From contig JAADJA010000225.1 of the NCBI GenBank assembly GCA_013151015.1, positions 1 to 59,510 on the forward strand: a stretch of 59,510 bases of DNA, written 5' to 3'. Below are positions 9,555 to 21,500 of this stretch, piece by piece. The stretch's first letter is position 1. Each line of letters begins with the position of its first letter. The position numbers and the translations under genes are program-made. The DNA is from Chlorobiota bacterium. GTDB lineage: Bacteria > Bacteroidota > Bacteroidia > Bacteroidales > JAADJA01. A model generated the notes under the pieces. It ran no database searches. It was given only the letters and a program-made list of their open reading frames with translations, and was not told where the DNA came from.

Positions 9555-10565
9555 TTATGATGCTGAAATCTTTTCCCTGATCAATCCTTCGATCTCTTCG
9601 GCAAGTTCAGGGTTATCTTCCAATAAGTTCTTAACGGCATCCCGGCCCTGACCCAATTTCGTATCGCCATAACTGTACCACGAGCCGCTTTTCTTCACGA
9701 TTTCCATCTCGACACCGAGATCGATTATTTCACCCGTTTTTGAAATCCCTTTGCCATAAACAATATCGAATTCCGCCTTGCGGAAAGGTGGGGCCACTTT
9801 GTTTTTCACGACTTTCACACGTGCCCTGTTCCCTACGATTTCATCCCCCTCTTTTATCTGGCCAATCCGGCGAATATCCAGACGGATGGAAGAATAAAAT
9901 TTGAGTGCATTTCCACCGGTTGTTGTTTCAGGATTACCAAACATCACCCCGATTTTTTCCCGCAATTGATTGATGAAAACACAACATGCGCCCGTTTTGC
10001 TAATTGTCCCGGTAAGCTTCCGAAGGGCCTGCGACATCAACCTTGCCTGCAAGCCCATTTTGGAATCTCCCATTTCACCCTCGATTTCACTCCTTGGGGT
10101 GAGGGCAGCAACGGAATCAATCACGATGATGTCAATCGCCCCTGAACGAATCAGGTTTTCTGTAATTTCCAGGGCCTGTTCCCCGTTATCGGGTTGCGAC
10201 ACCAAAAGGTTCTCGATATCCACTCCAAGGTTTTTGGCATAGAATCGGTCAAAAGCATGTTCCGCATCAATGAAAGCGGCAATCCCACCGGCCTTTTGTG
10301 CTTCGGCAATGGCATGGATGGCAAGGGTCGTTTTTCCCGAGGATTCCGGGCCATAAATCTCGATTACCCTGCCCTTTGGCAAGCCACCAATTCCAAGTGC
10401 AACATCAAGGCCAATGGAACCTGTGGAGATGGAAGGCAAATCTTCGATGGCATTGTCGCCAAGTTTCATAATTGCCCCTTTACCATAAGAACGCTCTATT
10501 TTATCCAATGTAAGTTGCAGTGCTTTTAGTTTAGCTGCATTTTGATCGGTTTTTTCTTTTGCCAT
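9555..10565 (-). CDS. recA: RecA recombinase
   Basis: DNA-dependent ATPase that forms the strand-exchange filament and triggers LexA-type self-cleavage. At 336 residues it is slightly shorter than E. coli RecA, as in other Bacteroidota. Visible motifs are the Walker [12 protein letters not shown] near residue 71, Walker [11 protein letters not shown], the L2 loop segment [30 protein letters not shown] and the MAW-like region. AAAGGA lies 7 nt before the ATG. No SOS-box-like palindrome is evident upstream. The next gene downstream on this strand is the TPR lipoprotein, 350 nt away, so recA is probably monocistronic. Confidence 0.98.
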   Translation of the reverse strand: MAKEKTDQNAAKLKALQLTLDKIERSYGKGAIMKLGDNAIEDLPSISTGSIGLDVALGIGGLPKGRVIEIYGPESSGKTTLAIHAIAEAQKAGGIAAFIDAEHAFDRFYAKNLGVDIENLLVSQPDNGEQALEITENLIRSGAIDIIVIDSVAALTPRSEIEGEMGDSKMGLQARLMSQALRKLTGTISKTGACCVFINQLREKIGVMFGNPETTTGGNALKFYSSIRLDIRRIGQIKEGDEIVGNRARVKVVKNKVAPPFRKAEFDIVYGKGISKTGEIIDLGVEMEIVKKSGSWYSYGDTKLGQGRDAVKNLLEDNPELAEEIEGLIREKISAS

Positions 10566-10654
10566 AATATTTTCCTTTATAATTTTAGATAGACACTGAT
10601 TTCACTAATAAACACGGATTTAAGATATCCAACAATTAAAATAAACTGCCAAAC

Positions 10655-11116
10655 CTATGCGTATTCCTCCAAAATCTGGGCAGCGTGGTCTTTGGTCTTT
10701 ACTTTTTCAAAGATTTTCTCGATCAAGCCATCTTCCGAAATAACAAATGTCATCCGGTGGATACCATCGTATTCACGGCCCATGAATTTTTTGCGGCCCC
10801 AAACACCGTAATCGTTCAAGACCTTTTTCCCCGTATCAGGGATAAGCCGATAAGGCAAGCCATGCTTTTCCTTAAACCCTTGCTGCTTTTTTTCATTATC
10901 GGCACTTGCCCCAATTACCGCAAAGCCCTTTTCGAGCAACAATTCGTAATTATCCCTTAAATTGCACGATTCGGCCGTGCACCCGGGCGTATTTGCCTTG
11001 GGGTAAAAAAACAGGATTGTTTTTTTCCCTTTGTAATCCTCTAACGATAGTTTGTTGCCATCCTGATCAATACTTTCGATGGCCGGGGCCTTATCCCCTA
11101 TTTTCAAGTGTTTCAT
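10655..11116 (-). CDS. bcp: Thioredoxin-dependent peroxiredoxin (BCP/PrxQ type)
   Basis: Cytosolic peroxidase that reduces H2O2 and organic peroxides using thioredoxin. The peroxidatic motif is PGCTAESC, in which the two Cys five apart are the PrxQ peroxidatic and resolving pair. Length is 153 residues from the chosen start MKHLKIGDKAPAI; the track start five residues earlier (MKYTT) precedes the conserved beginning of the family. It lies 89 nt downstream of no shared operon partner and about 145 nt from a broken antitoxin gene. Confidence 0.9.
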   Translation of the reverse strand: MKHLKIGDKAPAIESIDQDGNKLSLEDYKGKKTILFFYPKANTPGCTAESCNLRDNYELLLEKGFAVIGASADNEKKQQGFKEKHGLPYRLIPDTGKKVLNDYGVWGRKKFMGREYDGIHRMTFVISEDGLIEKIFEKVKTKDHAAQILEEYA

Positions 11117-11260
11117 TGTTGTATATTTCAAGTTTCAGAGTGGGACAAAAGTACTTAAATATACGTTGGATGGTGAAAGGATAAAGTGAAAAATTATCAA
11201 CAAAAAACGGGGTTTTGTTTTTCAAGTTAGTGACAACACCTACTTGAGGCAGAACAAAGA

Positions 11261-11452
11261 TCAAGTATCATTAATTACAAATTGTTTCTTCAGGTCTTCA
11301 ATTGTTAAAAATTTGGCCTTTCCTCATTTTATTTTTTGCATTCTTGTGCATAAAATACGTTCATGCCAAACAGGTGAGGCCATTTCGTTTTCCTTCACAA
11401 TCAAATTTTCCCAAAGCCTTGCCATAGCCGGTATATGATCGGCAGTTGACAT
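11261..11452 (-). pseudogene. Addiction-module antitoxin remnant with in-frame stop
   Basis: Not in the ORF track. Minus-strand frame from ATG at 11452 reads MSTADHIPAMARLWENLI... ASPVWHERILCTRMQKIK, then TGA (11324-11326), then in the same frame GKAKFLTIEDLKKQFVINDT and a stop. The SPxWH...R...G.A.FLT.E..K pattern is that of the small 'putative addiction module component' family (about 65-80 aa). A single nonsense codon removes the C-terminal third. The ATG follows the nth stop by 1 nt. No toxin of RelE/ParE type lies downstream, so it is an orphan relic. Family assignment is from memory of the motif pattern. Confidence 0.6.
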
Positions 11453-11453
11453 C

Positions 11454-12089
11454 TTATCTATTTCCATAAAAACGACACAAGCCCCTCAACCCGCACTCCT
11501 CACATTTTGGCTTGCGAGCCTGGCAAACATATCGACCATGCAATATCAACCAATGATGGGCAATGGCGATTTTATCCTCGGGAATATACTTCACCAACTG
11601 CATCTCTGTACTAAGCGGGGTTTTGGAATCCGTTGTCAAACCCAACCGGGCCGAAACCCTGAAGACATGTGTATCGACTGCCATTGCCGGCTTATTGAAA
11701 TACACTGATGCAATCACATTCGCCGACTTCCTTCCAATTCCAGGTAATTTCTGTAGTTCGTTAATCTCTGATGGCATTACCCCTTTGAAATCATCTTTCA
11801 GGCCTTTGGCCATTCCGATAAGGTTCTTGGCTTTGTTATTGGGATATGAACAACTTTTGATGATATCATAAACCGAATCGGTTGTTGCTACCGCAAGGGA
11901 ATTCTCATCAGGGAACATGGCAAAAAATTTCGGGGTAATCAGGTTCACCCGAATATCTGTGCATTGCGCAGATAAAATCACAGCTACTGCCAATTGGTAG
12001 GGAGATGTATATTTCAGTTCCGTCTCGGCAACGGGCATATGTTCCTCAAACCAGGCAATGATCTTTTCGAAACGTTCTTTTTTCCTCAT
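11454..12089 (-). CDS. nth: Endonuclease III, DNA glycosylase/AP lyase
   Basis: Base excision repair enzyme that removes oxidised pyrimidines and nicks abasic sites. It shows the helix-hairpin-helix LPGIGRKSANVIASVYF with its catalytic Lys, followed by the catalytic Asp in AVDTHVFRVSARLG, and the C-terminal [4Fe-4S] pattern C-x6-C-x2-C-x5-C (CQARKPKCEECGLRGLC). The 211-residue length is normal. ATG with RBS-poor upstream, typical of this phylum. A tandem repeat of about 22 bp separates it from the OstA-like gene. Confidence 0.95.
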   Translation of the reverse strand: MRKKERFEKIIAWFEEHMPVAETELKYTSPYQLAVAVILSAQCTDIRVNLITPKFFAMFPDENSLAVATTDSVYDIIKSCSYPNNKAKNLIGMAKGLKDDFKGVMPSEINELQKLPGIGRKSANVIASVYFNKPAMAVDTHVFRVSARLGLTTDSKTPLSTEMQLVKYIPEDKIAIAHHWLILHGRYVCQARKPKCEECGLRGLCRFYGNR

Positions 12090-12128
12090 ATTAAAGTGTT
12101 TTTAGTCTTACCACACTACGACTCTTCC

Positions 12129-12203
12129 AGGTCGTGCCGACTCTGGAAGGTCTTCGTGCCGACTCAGAAAGGTCTTCGTGCCGATGCTGGAAGGTCTTGT
12201 CAC
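12129..12203. repeat. Tandem repeat of about 22 bp
   Basis: Units beginning AGGTC start at 12129, 12148, 12170 and 12192, giving spacings of 19, 22 and 22 bp. The consensus is AGGTCTTCGTGCCGACTCAGAA with a few mismatches. It fills the gap between nth and the OstA-like gene. Confidence 0.65.
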
Positions 12204-13726
12204 CACACAAAAACATCTTCTTTCTTCACCGGCCTCCGTCCTTCTATCCATTTAAAATGTTTCAATTTCAATTCCGGGCCAGACAACTCCCCAACTGGGT
12301 ACATATGTGCATCAACATTAATAATTGGTGTGAGTATGCTGATTTCGTTGTTTTCAAGGTAAATATTCATATCGCTCGAAACCGATTTATTGATGCCCAT
12401 CAGGTTTTTGTCTTCGTCACGGACAAAATAAATGGACTCGGCATTTCCATTGATCATGATTTTCACCATTTCATTGTTCTTGAAATACCCTACAAGCGTT
12501 CGCCCTTTCACCTGATTGTAAGTTTGGTCAAGGGAATCATCAATGGAGATAATAAAAGCCGAACTGATCAACGCAAGGGAATCAATCTGGTTATTTGCCA
12601 GTGCTATCCTTACAGAATCTGCCGTAAGTTGATTGGCCTCGGACCACATGACAGGTGATTTGTACAGGTAAATCGTGGAATCGGCAAAACCATATACCAG
12701 CGAATCACATAATCCTTGCAAATCGTTTCGGAAAAACTTGGCATGGTGATAGGCCAATATGGATTTTATATTTTGATCCGAATCAAAAAGCATCCACAGC
12801 GTATCGGAATGCAAAAACAAAGAATCCCTCTCATCAACCATGATAGCCAGGGCGCTATCCGTTACAAATGAATAACCTGCGCGTTTTTTAAATTCGCCAT
12901 AATTCCCAAGGAGCATCATATTGTTAATGGTATCGGTCATAACCACATTTCCCCGTGCAACCCCGAAATCAGTGGTACGTTCATAGTAAAGGCTGTCGGC
13001 CTCCAATTTTTGTTCCCTCGTGATTATGTAGGAATTTATCCTGAAGAACGATTTGTCGTTTTCGGTATCGTACCAACCCCTTTCACAATAAATCAAATTG
13101 GAATCGCTCACAATGGTCGTGGGTGCAAAGAAATGGGAAACCTTAAAAGTGGTATTGTACATCATTGAATCCGAGTCCATGGTATATTTCTCATTTACCA
13201 ACTTTACACTTTCACTAAAATAAGCTTCGTTCCTGTCCGTAAAAAAATACCCCCTTTGACTTGTGAGCTGATTGGCCGTGTCCACAATTTTACCGCCCGT
13301 AAGATACCATGCGATTTTCGTATTCCGGTCATACCAAAGGTGTTCTGTGAACAAAGTGGCTTTCTTGTCCACCAAGCGGACATTCTTATCCAATTCGGCA
13401 ATCCGGGTATTCCCGTTGTAATTCAGCCATTCACTGTAAATATTCAAGGTATCGGACACCATGACCCGAACATTGCCAAAACCTTCAAAACTGTTTGTTT
13501 CATCGTTCAAATAGGCACTGTCGCAATACAGGTAGGTACTATCGTGCTTTAAAATGACATCGCCAATCAATCGTTGGATTTTTTCGCCAAGGCGTTTGTC
13601 ATGCTTCCATTCGTCTGCACGGATCAATTTCACCCTCGTTGTTTCCTGGGCAAACACGGAAATCCCATGTGCGAGAAAAACCAATAAAAACAAATACTTG
13701 AAATACCTTAAGAATGTCATATCCAT
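12200..13726 (-). CDS. OstA/LptA-like periplasmic protein
   Basis: A 508-residue exported protein with a signal peptide ending near VFAQ. Residues 30-170 match the OstA/LptA-type beta-jellyroll seen in lipopolysaccharide transport (DVILKHDSTYLYCDSAYLNDETNSFEGFGNVRVMVSDT, with repeated short strands). The repeats continue to about residue 450. Bacteroidota commonly encode this long OstA-like protein, thought to take part in LPS transfer to the outer membrane; the exact role is inferred. Start could be M1 or M3. It is followed downstream on this strand by the tandem repeat and nth. Confidence 0.8.
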   Translation of the reverse strand: MDMTFLRYFKYLFLLVFLAHGISVFAQETTRVKLIRADEWKHDKRLGEKIQRLIGDVILKHDSTYLYCDSAYLNDETNSFEGFGNVRVMVSDTLNIYSEWLNYNGNTRIAELDKNVRLVDKKATLFTEHLWYDRNTKIAWYLTGGKIVDTANQLTSQRGYFFTDRNEAYFSESVKLVNEKYTMDSDSMMYNTTFKVSHFFAPTTIVSDSNLIYCERGWYDTENDKSFFRINSYIITREQKLEADSLYYERTTDFGVARGNVVMTDTINNMMLLGNYGEFKKRAGYSFVTDSALAIMVDERDSLFLHSDTLWMLFDSDQNIKSILAYHHAKFFRNDLQGLCDSLVYGFADSTIYLYKSPVMWSEANQLTADSVRIALANNQIDSLALISSAFIISIDDSLDQTYNQVKGRTLVGYFKNNEMVKIMINGNAESIYFVRDEDKNLMGINKSVSSDMNIYLENNEISILTPIINVDAHMYPVGELSGPELKLKHFKWIEGRRPVKKEDVFVW

Positions 13727-13800
13727 GCTGAATAATAATCACCGTAAAAATAACACTAATTCGGCGGGAATAGTCTTGTTATCAATTTTTTTGCAAAAAA

Positions 13801-13824
13801 AAACAGCAAATAAATTTGCTGTTT
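13801..13824 (-). terminator. Rho-independent terminator of the rpoBC operon
   Basis: AAACAGCAAA-TAAA-TTTGCTGTTT is a perfect 10-bp hairpin. On the minus strand it is followed by a run of T (complement of the A-tract 13793-13803). It stands 9 nt beyond the DUF3467 stop and closes the long rplK-rpoC transcription unit. Confidence 0.85.
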
Positions 13825-13832
13825 TAGTTTCA

Positions 13833-14144
13833 CTATGCCTGGGCCGTTGGCCCACCAAGATTCAATGGCAGGTGTTCCGCCGCCGGGACCTTTATTTCCC
13901 CATGCAATCGTTCAAACTTTACGATATTGTCTTTCAAAGCTTTGAACAAGCGTTTCGCATGTTGAGGGGTAAGGATTATCCTCGACTTTACTTTTGCCTT
14001 GGGCGCACCCGGCATCATTTTAATAAAATCAACGATAAACTCGGAATGTGAATGGGTAATTATTGCCAAATTGGAATAAATGCCTTCGGCCATTTCCTCG
14101 CTCAGTTCAATATTGATTTTACTTTGTTGTGCTTGATCTTTCAT
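13833..14144 (-). CDS. DUF3467 family protein
   Basis: A 103-residue soluble protein starting MKDQAQQSKINIELSEE; the track start two codons earlier is a TTG. The pattern ELSEEMAEGIYSNLAIITHSHSEFIVDFI...RIILTPQHAKRLFKALKDNI is characteristic of the DUF3467 family, which has no assigned biochemical role. It lies 26 nt after rpoC and before the operon terminator, so it is co-transcribed with RNA polymerase genes. This linkage recurs in Bacteroidota and hints at a role near transcription, but nothing in the sequence proves it. Confidence 0.85.
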   Translation of the reverse strand: MKDQAQQSKINIELSEEMAEGIYSNLAIITHSHSEFIVDFIKMMPGAPKAKVKSRIILTPQHAKRLFKALKDNIVKFERLHGEIKVPAAEHLPLNLGGPTAQA

Positions 14145-14170
14145 AACCAAATTTATTAATATGATTCAAA

Positions 14171-17100
14171 CTATTCAGTTGCAATATCCACCTTTGCAGA
14201 AGTCCCTTCAACAGAATCAACTTCCTCTTTGGCAGCAATAAGTGCTTCGTACTCCTCCTTGGAACCAACGATCAGGTTTTCATATTCGCGCAAACCTGTA
14301 CCTGCCGGGATCAAATGCCCAACAATTACATTTTCCTTCAAGCCCTGCAGCCCGTCCCGTTTCGCATTGATAGAAGCCATGGTAAGTACCTTGGTCGTTT
14401 CCTGGAAGGAAGCGGCGGAGATAAAACTACTTGTCTGCAAGGAAGCTTTCGTAATTCCTTGTAGCACCTGACGTGCAGTGGCAGGTTGGGCATCCCTTGA
14501 TTCGATCAATAACTTATCTTTTCTTTTCAACTGTGAGTTTTCTTCCCTCAGTTTACGTGCACTAACAATCATCCCTGCTTTATACAAGATGGAATCACCT
14601 GGCTCAACGACTACTTTTTTTCCAAAGACCTCATCGTTTTCTTCCATAAAGTTTATTTTGTTCACCAGCTCCCCTTCAAGGAATTTCGTATCGCCCGGAT
14701 CGGCAACTTCAACCTTGCGCATCATCTGGCGGACGATCACCTCAAAATGCTTGTCATTGATCTTCACACCCTGCAATCTGTAAACTTCCTGAATTTCGTT
14801 CACAATATATTCCTGAACCTTCATCGGCCCTTTAATTGCAAGGATATCAGCTGGTGTCATAGCTCCTTCGGACAAAGAAGTCCCAGCCTTGACATAGTCA
14901 TTTTCCTGGGCTAAAATTTGTTTTGAAGTAGCAATCAGGTATTTCTTCTGTTCGCCCGTTTTTGAAGTAATGATGATTTCCCTGTTCCCCCTTTTCAATT
15001 TCTTTCCAAAGGAAACAACACCATCGATCTCTGCAACTTTTGCCGGGTCGGAAGGGTTCCGTGCCTCGAACAACTCAGTCACCCTTGGCAGACCACCCGT
15101 GATATCGCCAGATTTTCCAATTGCCCTGGGGATTTTCACCAAAATATCACCTGCTTTCAACTTTGAACCTTCTTCAACAATAATATGCGCCCCAACAGGT
15201 ATATCGTAAGATCGGATTTCCTCATTGGTTTTTGACATTATTTTAATGGATGGGTTCATTGTTTTCTGGCGGGTTTCCACGATCACTTTATCATGGTAGC
15301 CCGTTTGTTCATCGGATTCTACCCTAAAGGTAACCCCTTCGATTATATTCTCAAATTTTGCTTTCCCGCCAAATTCCGACAAGATTACAGCATTGTATGG
15401 GTCCCATTCAGCTATCTTATCGCCTTTCTTGACTTCCCCCTCTTTAATAAACAATTTTGCACCATAAGGAATATTGCCAGACATAAGGATTACACTTGTT
15501 TTCTGGTCCAAAATCCTCAATTCGGCAGAACGGCCAATCACGATATTGTATTTATTTTTTTCAGAATCAACATAATCAACCACCCTTAACTCTTCGATGG
15601 AAAGAATCCCGTCAAACTTGGCAACAATTGTGGACGAAACCGTTACATTAGAAGCTGTACCACCTACGTGGAAAGTCCTCAAGGTAAGCTGTGTTCCCGG
15701 CTCTCCAATCGACTGCGCAGCAATTACACCAACCGCTTCACCTTTCTGTACCATGCGGCCGGTTGCAAGGTTACGTCCATAACATTTGGCACAAACACCT
15801 CTTTTTGCCTCGCAGGTAAGTACCGATCTGATTTCAACCCGATCAATAGAAGATTCATCAATTATCTTACAAGTAACCTCATTCATTTCCTCACCTCCTG
15901 CGACAATCAATTCTCCCGTCAAAGGGTGATAAATATCGTGCAGGCTAACCCTTCCAAGGATCCTGTCGTAAAGACTTTCAACTTCCTCTTCATTTTTCTT
16001 TAATGCAGTGGTCGTTAAACCCCGTAAGGTTCCGCAATCCCGTGTATTTATAACAACATCCTGGGAAACATCAACAAGCCTACGGGTAAGGTAGCCCGCA
16101 TCAGCAGTTTTAAGGGCGGTATCGGCCAAACCTTTACGCGCACCGTGCGTGGAAATAAAATACTCAAGGACTGAAAGGCCCTCTTTAAAGTTGGCCAAAA
16201 TTGGGTTTTCAATAATCTCACCACCTGTTGCACCAGATTTCTGCGGTTTTGCCATCAAGCCCCTCATCCCTGATAACTGGCGGATTTGTTCCTTGGAACC
16301 CCTTGCACCTGAATCAAGCATCATGTAAATCGGGTTAAATCCCTGCTGGTCCTTTTTCAAGGTATTCATCAATGTTTGGGTCAACCTTGAATTTGTATGG
16401 GTCCAGATATCAATAATCTGGTTGTACCTTTCATTGTTCGTAATGAAACCCATATTGTAATTGTTCCTTACTTCATCAACCTCTGCATTTGCACTAGTGA
16501 TGAGTTCCTCTTTGATATCGGGGATAATAACGTCACCAAGGTTAAAAGAGAGACCTCCTTCAAATGCCATTTTAAACCCAAGGTCTTTAATATCGTCAAG
16601 GAAATTTGCAGTTTTTGCGGTTCCGGTAACTTTAAGCACATCCCCAATAATATCGCGCAAGGCTTTTTTGGTCAATACACTGTTGATATAACCATATTCC
16701 TCGGGCACTACCTGATTGAAAAGAACCCTTCCAACGGTAGTTTCAATCATTTTTGTGACCGGTTTGCCATCTTCAACATCATTGAGCTTACACTTGATGA
16801 TCGCATGTAAGTCAACCCTTCCTTCATTAAAAGCAATAATAACTTCCTCTGGCCCGTAGAATGTCCCCCCTTCACCTTTCACAAGGCGTTCAGGAATACT
16901 CTTCCTTGACTTTGTGATATAATAAAGGCCCAAGATCATGTCCTGTGAAGGGACAGTGATAGGTGCACCGTTTGCGGGGTTCAGGATATTATGCGATGCG
17001 AGCATCAACATTTGTGTTTCAAGGATGGCGGCATTTCCCAGAGGAACGTGGACAGCCATCTGGTCACCATCAAAGTCAGCGTTAAAAGCCGTACACACAA

Positions 17101-18496
17101 GTGGGTGCAACTGGATAGCTTTCCCCTCGATCAGTTTAGGCTGGAATGCCTGGATACCCAATCTGTGCAAAGTAGGGGCACGGTTTAGCATTACAGGGTG
17201 TCCTTTTAGAATATTTTCGAGTATGTCCCAAACAACGGGATCTTTTCTGTCAACAATTTTCCGGGCAGATTTTACCGTTTTCACGATTCCCCTTTCCAGC
17301 ATTTTTCGGATGATAAAGGGCTTGAAAAGCTCAGATGCCATTCCTTTTGGCAATCCACATTCGTTCAATTTGAGGTAAGGGCCAACCACAATTACAGAAC
17401 GACCTGAATAGTCAACCCTTTTACCAAGGAGATTCTGACGGAAACGGCCTTGCTTACCTTTCAAGCTATCGCTCAAGGACTTCAATGCACGGTTCGATTC
17501 AGTTTTAACTGCATTCGATTTCCGGGAGTTATCAAACAATGAATCAACAGCTTCCTGGAGCATCCTTTTTTCGTTACGCATGATAACGTCAGGTGCCTTT
17601 ATTTCGATCAGGCGTTTCAACCTGTTGTTCCGAATGATAACCCTTCTGTAAAGGTCGTTCAAATCGGAAGTCGCAAACCTGCCTCCATCAAGGGGGACAA
17701 GTGGGCGTAGTTCAGGCGGGATCACCGGGACAATTTTCACGATCATCCATTCGGGCCTGTTCTCTATCCGTTTCATCCCGTCCCTAAAAGCTTCATAAAC
17801 CTGAAGCCTTTTCAAAGCTTCCTGTTTACGTTGTTGTGAGGTTTCGGTATTTGCTTTATGCCTCAATTCATACGACATCTTGTCCAAATCAAGACGGGCG
17901 AGCAAATCATGGATTGCCTCGGCACCCATTTTTGCAATAAACTTATCTGGGTCGGAATCGTCCAGATGTTGGTTATCTGCAGGGAGTGAATCAATAATAT
18001 CAAAATACTCTTCTTCCGTGAGAAAATCCAAATATTTAATATCATCGGCTTCTTTTACTCCCGCATTGATAACAACATATCTTTCATAATAAATAATTGT
18101 ATCCAGTTTTTTTGTCTGAAGGCCAAGCAATGCACCAATCTTATTGGGCAAAGACCTGAAAAACCAAATATGGACAACCGGTACAACAAGGTGGATATGC
18201 CCCATCCGCTCGCGCCTTACTTTCTTTTCGGTGACTTCAACACCACAACGGTCACAAACGATTCCCTTATAGCGTATCCGCTTATATTTACCACAATGGC
18301 ATTCCCAATCCTTAACAGGACCGAAAATACGTTCACAAAACAAACCATCACGTTCCGGTTTATAAGTCCGGTAATTAATGGTTTCAGGTTTTGTTACCTC
18401 ACCATGTGACCTCTCAAGGATCATTTCGGGAGAAGCGAGGCTAATTGTGATTTTTGAAAATTCACTGGGGATTTTTTCTTCTTTTCTGAATGCCAT
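14171..18496 (-). CDS. rpoC: RNA polymerase beta' subunit
   Basis: The 1441-residue beta' subunit. It carries the N-terminal zinc ribbon ([19 protein letters not shown]), the active-site magnesium motif NADFDGD near residue 470, the bridge helix/trigger loop region ([19 protein letters not shown]) and the second zinc site with [13 protein letters not shown]. Length matches Bacteroidota RpoC. It follows rpoB by 52 nt, with no promoter seen between. All conserved segments are intact. Confidence 0.99.
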   Translation of the reverse strand: MAFRKEEKIPSEFSKITISLASPEMILERSHGEVTKPETINYRTYKPERDGLFCERIFGPVKDWECHCGKYKRIRYKGIVCDRCGVEVTEKKVRRERMGHIHLVVPVVHIWFFRSLPNKIGALLGLQTKKLDTIIYYERYVVINAGVKEADDIKYLDFLTEEEYFDIIDSLPADNQHLDDSDPDKFIAKMGAEAIHDLLARLDLDKMSYELRHKANTETSQQRKQEALKRLQVYEAFRDGMKRIENRPEWMIVKIVPVIPPELRPLVPLDGGRFATSDLNDLYRRVIIRNNRLKRLIEIKAPDVIMRNEKRMLQEAVDSLFDNSRKSNAVKTESNRALKSLSDSLKGKQGRFRQNLLGKRVDYSGRSVIVVGPYLKLNECGLPKGMASELFKPFIIRKMLERGIVKTVKSARKIVDRKDPVVWDILENILKGHPVMLNRAPTLHRLGIQAFQPKLIEGKAIQLHPLVCTAFNADFDGDQMAVHVPLGNAAILETQMLMLASHNILNPANGAPITVPSQDMILGLYYITKSRKSIPERLVKGEGGTFYGPEEVIIAFNEGRVDLHAIIKCKLNDVEDGKPVTKMIETTVGRVLFNQVVPEEYGYINSVLTKKALRDIIGDVLKVTGTAKTANFLDDIKDLGFKMAFEGGLSFNLGDVIIPDIKEELITSANAEVDEVRNNYNMGFITNNERYNQIIDIWTHTNSRLTQTLMNTLKKDQQGFNPIYMMLDSGARGSKEQIRQLSGMRGLMAKPQKSGATGGEIIENPILANFKEGLSVLEYFISTHGARKGLADTALKTADAGYLTRRLVDVSQDVVINTRDCGTLRGLTTTALKKNEEEVESLYDRILGRVSLHDIYHPLTGELIVAGGEEMNEVTCKIIDESSIDRVEIRSVLTCEAKRGVCAKCYGRNLATGRMVQKGEAVGVIAAQSIGEPGTQLTLRTFHVGGTASNVTVSSTIVAKFDGILSIEELRVVDYVDSEKNKYNIVIGRSAELRILDQKTSVILMSGNIPYGAKLFIKEGEVKKGDKIAEWDPYNAVILSEFGGKAKFENIIEGVTFRVESDEQTGYHDKVIVETRQKTMNPSIKIMSKTNEEIRSYDIPVGAHIIVEEGSKLKAGDILVKIPRAIGKSGDITGGLPRVTELFEARNPSDPAKVAEIDGVVSFGKKLKRGNREIIITSKTGEQKKYLIATSKQILAQENDYVKAGTSLSEGAMTPADILAIKGPMKVQEYIVNEIQEVYRLQGVKINDKHFEVIVRQMMRKVEVADPGDTKFLEGELVNKINFMEENDEVFGKKVVVEPGDSILYKAGMIVSARKLREENSQLKRKDKLLIESRDAQPATARQVLQGITKASLQTSSFISAASFQETTKVLTMASINAKRDGLQGLKENVIVGHLIPAGTGLREYENLIVGSKEEYEALIAAKEEVDSVEGTSAKVDIATE

Positions 18497-18548
18497 ATAG
18501 TATGTACTTTAATTCAGTTAAAAAATTACAAAAAACAGAATGTGAGAA

Positions 18549-21500
18549 TTACTTGTCGAAAGTAACGTTCAGGCCAAGGCCCCTCAATTCATGTACAAGA
18601 ACGTTAAATGATTCAGGAACATTTGGCTTGGGCATATTTTCACCTTTCACAATGGATTCATATGCTTTAGCACGTCCCACTACATCATCTGACTTAACGG
18701 TAAGGACCTCTTGCAGCACATTGGCGGCACCAAAGGCCTCGAGTGCCCAGACTTCCATCTCACCAAACCTTTGTCCACCAAACTGGGCTTTACCACCAAG
18801 TGGCTGCTGGGTAATGAGCGAATAAGGTCCAATGGAACGGGCGTGCATCTTATCATCCACCATGTGGTGAAGTTTCAGCATGTAGATATAACCAACAGTA
18901 GCCGGTTGATCGAATTTTTTACCGGTTCCGCCATCATAAAGATAAACCATCCCGTTGGATGGAAGTCCGGCATCTTTCATATATCCATCAATTTGTTCAG
19001 CTGTTGCACCATCAAAAATCGGTGATGAAAATTTAACTCCGAGCTTTATCCCAGCCCATGCAAGAATTGTTTCGTAAATCTGACCAAGGTTCATCCTAGA
19101 AGGAACACCCAATGGGTTAAGTACGATATCAACAGGGGTTCCATCTTCGAGGAACGGCATATCCTCTTCACGGACAATCTTTGCAACAATACCTTTGTTT
19201 CCATGTCGTCCGGCCATTTTATCACCTACGGTCAACTTTCGTTTTTTGGCAACAAAAACTTTCGCCATTTGCACAATTCCATTGGGAAGGTCATCGCCCA
19301 CACTTGCTACAAATTTCTTACGGTTATAAATTCCAAGATACTCCTTGTATTTTATGGTATAATTGTTAATCAATCGTTTGATTAACTCATTCTTTGCTTT
19401 ATCAGTAGTCCACTTTGAAGAGTTTACATTCAGGTAATCAATGCCCTGAAGCAGTTTCTGGGTAAACTTCGTTTTCTTGGGAATCTGTTCTTCCTTAAAC
19501 TTATTGAATACACCCTGGGATGTTTTTCCACTAACGAGTACTGTTAATTTATCAACAAGTTTATTCTTTAGTTCTTCGATATTTTTATTGTATTCAACGT
19601 CCAGGATTTCAATAATCTCTTTCTCTTTCGATTTAGCTTTTCTATCTTTTATAGCTCTTGAGAAAAGACGTTTGTCAATAACAACACCCTTCATTGAAGG
19701 AGGTGCTTTTAAAGATGCATCTTTCACATCGCCAGCTTTATCACCAAAAATAGCTCTTAAAAGCTTCTCTTCAGGTGTCGGGTCGGATTCACCTTTTGGG
19801 GTTATTTTACCAATAAGGATATCGCCTTCCTTCACTTCTGCACCAATCCTGATGATTCCATTATCATCCAAATCCTTAGTTGCTTCAGCACTTACGTTTG
19901 GAATATCAGCTGTTAATTCTTCAATTCCACGTTTTGTGTCCCTAACCTCCAAAGTAAATTCCTCAATATGGACAGAAGTAAATATATCTTCTTTTACAAC
20001 CTTTTCGCTAATAACAATTGCATCCTCGAAATTATATCCTTTCCAGGGCATGAAAGCAACCATCAGGTTCCTACCAAGTGCAAGTTCTCCATCCTGTGTT
20101 GCATATCCTTCGCAAAGAACCTGACCTTTTTGCACCTTGTCCCCTTTTTGAACAATTGGGCGAAGGTTGATAGATGTATTTTGATTTGTCCTTTTAAATT
20201 TTGTCAGATAATACGTTTTTTCATCATCTTCAAAACTCACCAGTTTTTCATCTTCGTGCCGTGAATATTTAATCCTTATTTCATTTGCATCGACAAATTC
20301 AACAACACCATCTCCTTCAGCATTGATCAAAACACGTGAATCACGTGCAAGTGGCCCTTCAATTCCTGTTCCGACAACCGGTGCTTCAGAGTTCAGAAGT
20401 GGTACGGCTTGTCGCATCATGTTCGATCCCATCAAAGCCCTGTTCGCATCATCATGTTCCAGAAATGGGATAAGTGAAGCGGCAATTGATGCAATCTGGT
20501 TAGGGGCAATATCAATTAAATTAACATTCGTTTTTTCAATAATCGGGTAATCAGCAAAAAACCTGACTTTAACCCTGTCGTTCACAAAATTACCATCATC
20601 TTCAAGCAAGGTATTTGCCTGGGCTATAATCTTATCTTCTTCTTCTTCGGCACTTAGGTAAATCGGTGGTTCATCCATTTGAACGATTCCGTCAACTACC
20701 TTCTTATAAGGTGTTTCGATAAATCCCAGCCTGTTGATCTTGGCATAAACACAAAGTGAAGAAATCAAACCAATATTCGGACCCTCAGGGGTTTCAATGG
20801 TACAAAGACGGCCATAGTGTGTATAGTGAACGTCACGTACCTCAAAGCCTGCCCGTTCCCTTGACAATCCACCAGGGCCCAAAGCGGAAATCCTTCTTTT
20901 ATGGGTCAACTCCGACAATGGATTTGTTTGATCCATAAACTGCGATAAAGCATTGGTGCCAAAAAACGAATTGATGACCGAAGAAAGTGTTTTGGCATTG
21001 ATCAGGTCAGTTGGTGTAAAAACCTCGTTGTCCCTGACGTTCATCCTTTCCCGGATAGTTCTTGCCATACGTGCAAGACCAACTCCAAACTGGGAATACA
21101 ATTGCTCACCAACAGTTCTCACCCTCCTGTTGCTCAAATGGTCAATATCATCAACATCAGTTTTTGAATTAACCAATTCAATCAGGTATTTCAGGATATC
21201 GATAATATCTTCTTTTGTAAGGACTTTGGTATTTGAATCAACGGATAAACCCAATTTTTTGTTTATCCGATATCTTCCAACCTCACCAAGGTCATATCTT
21301 TTATCGGAGAAAAACAATTTGTCAATAATACCACGTGCTGTTTCCTCATCGGGTGGCTCGGCATTCCTCAATTGCCTGTAAATAAATTCAACAGCTTCTT
21401 TTTCAGAGTTGGCCGTATCTTTTTGCAGGGTATTGAAAATAATGGAAAAGTCGGTAGCCGTTGTTTCGTCACGGTGCAAAAGAATTGTTTTCACACCGGA

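Noticed and set aside
14171-18496. Overlapping plus-strand ORFs within rpoC, rpoB and other large genes
   Set aside because: All are shadow frames opposite strongly conserved proteins and lack start signals or domains.
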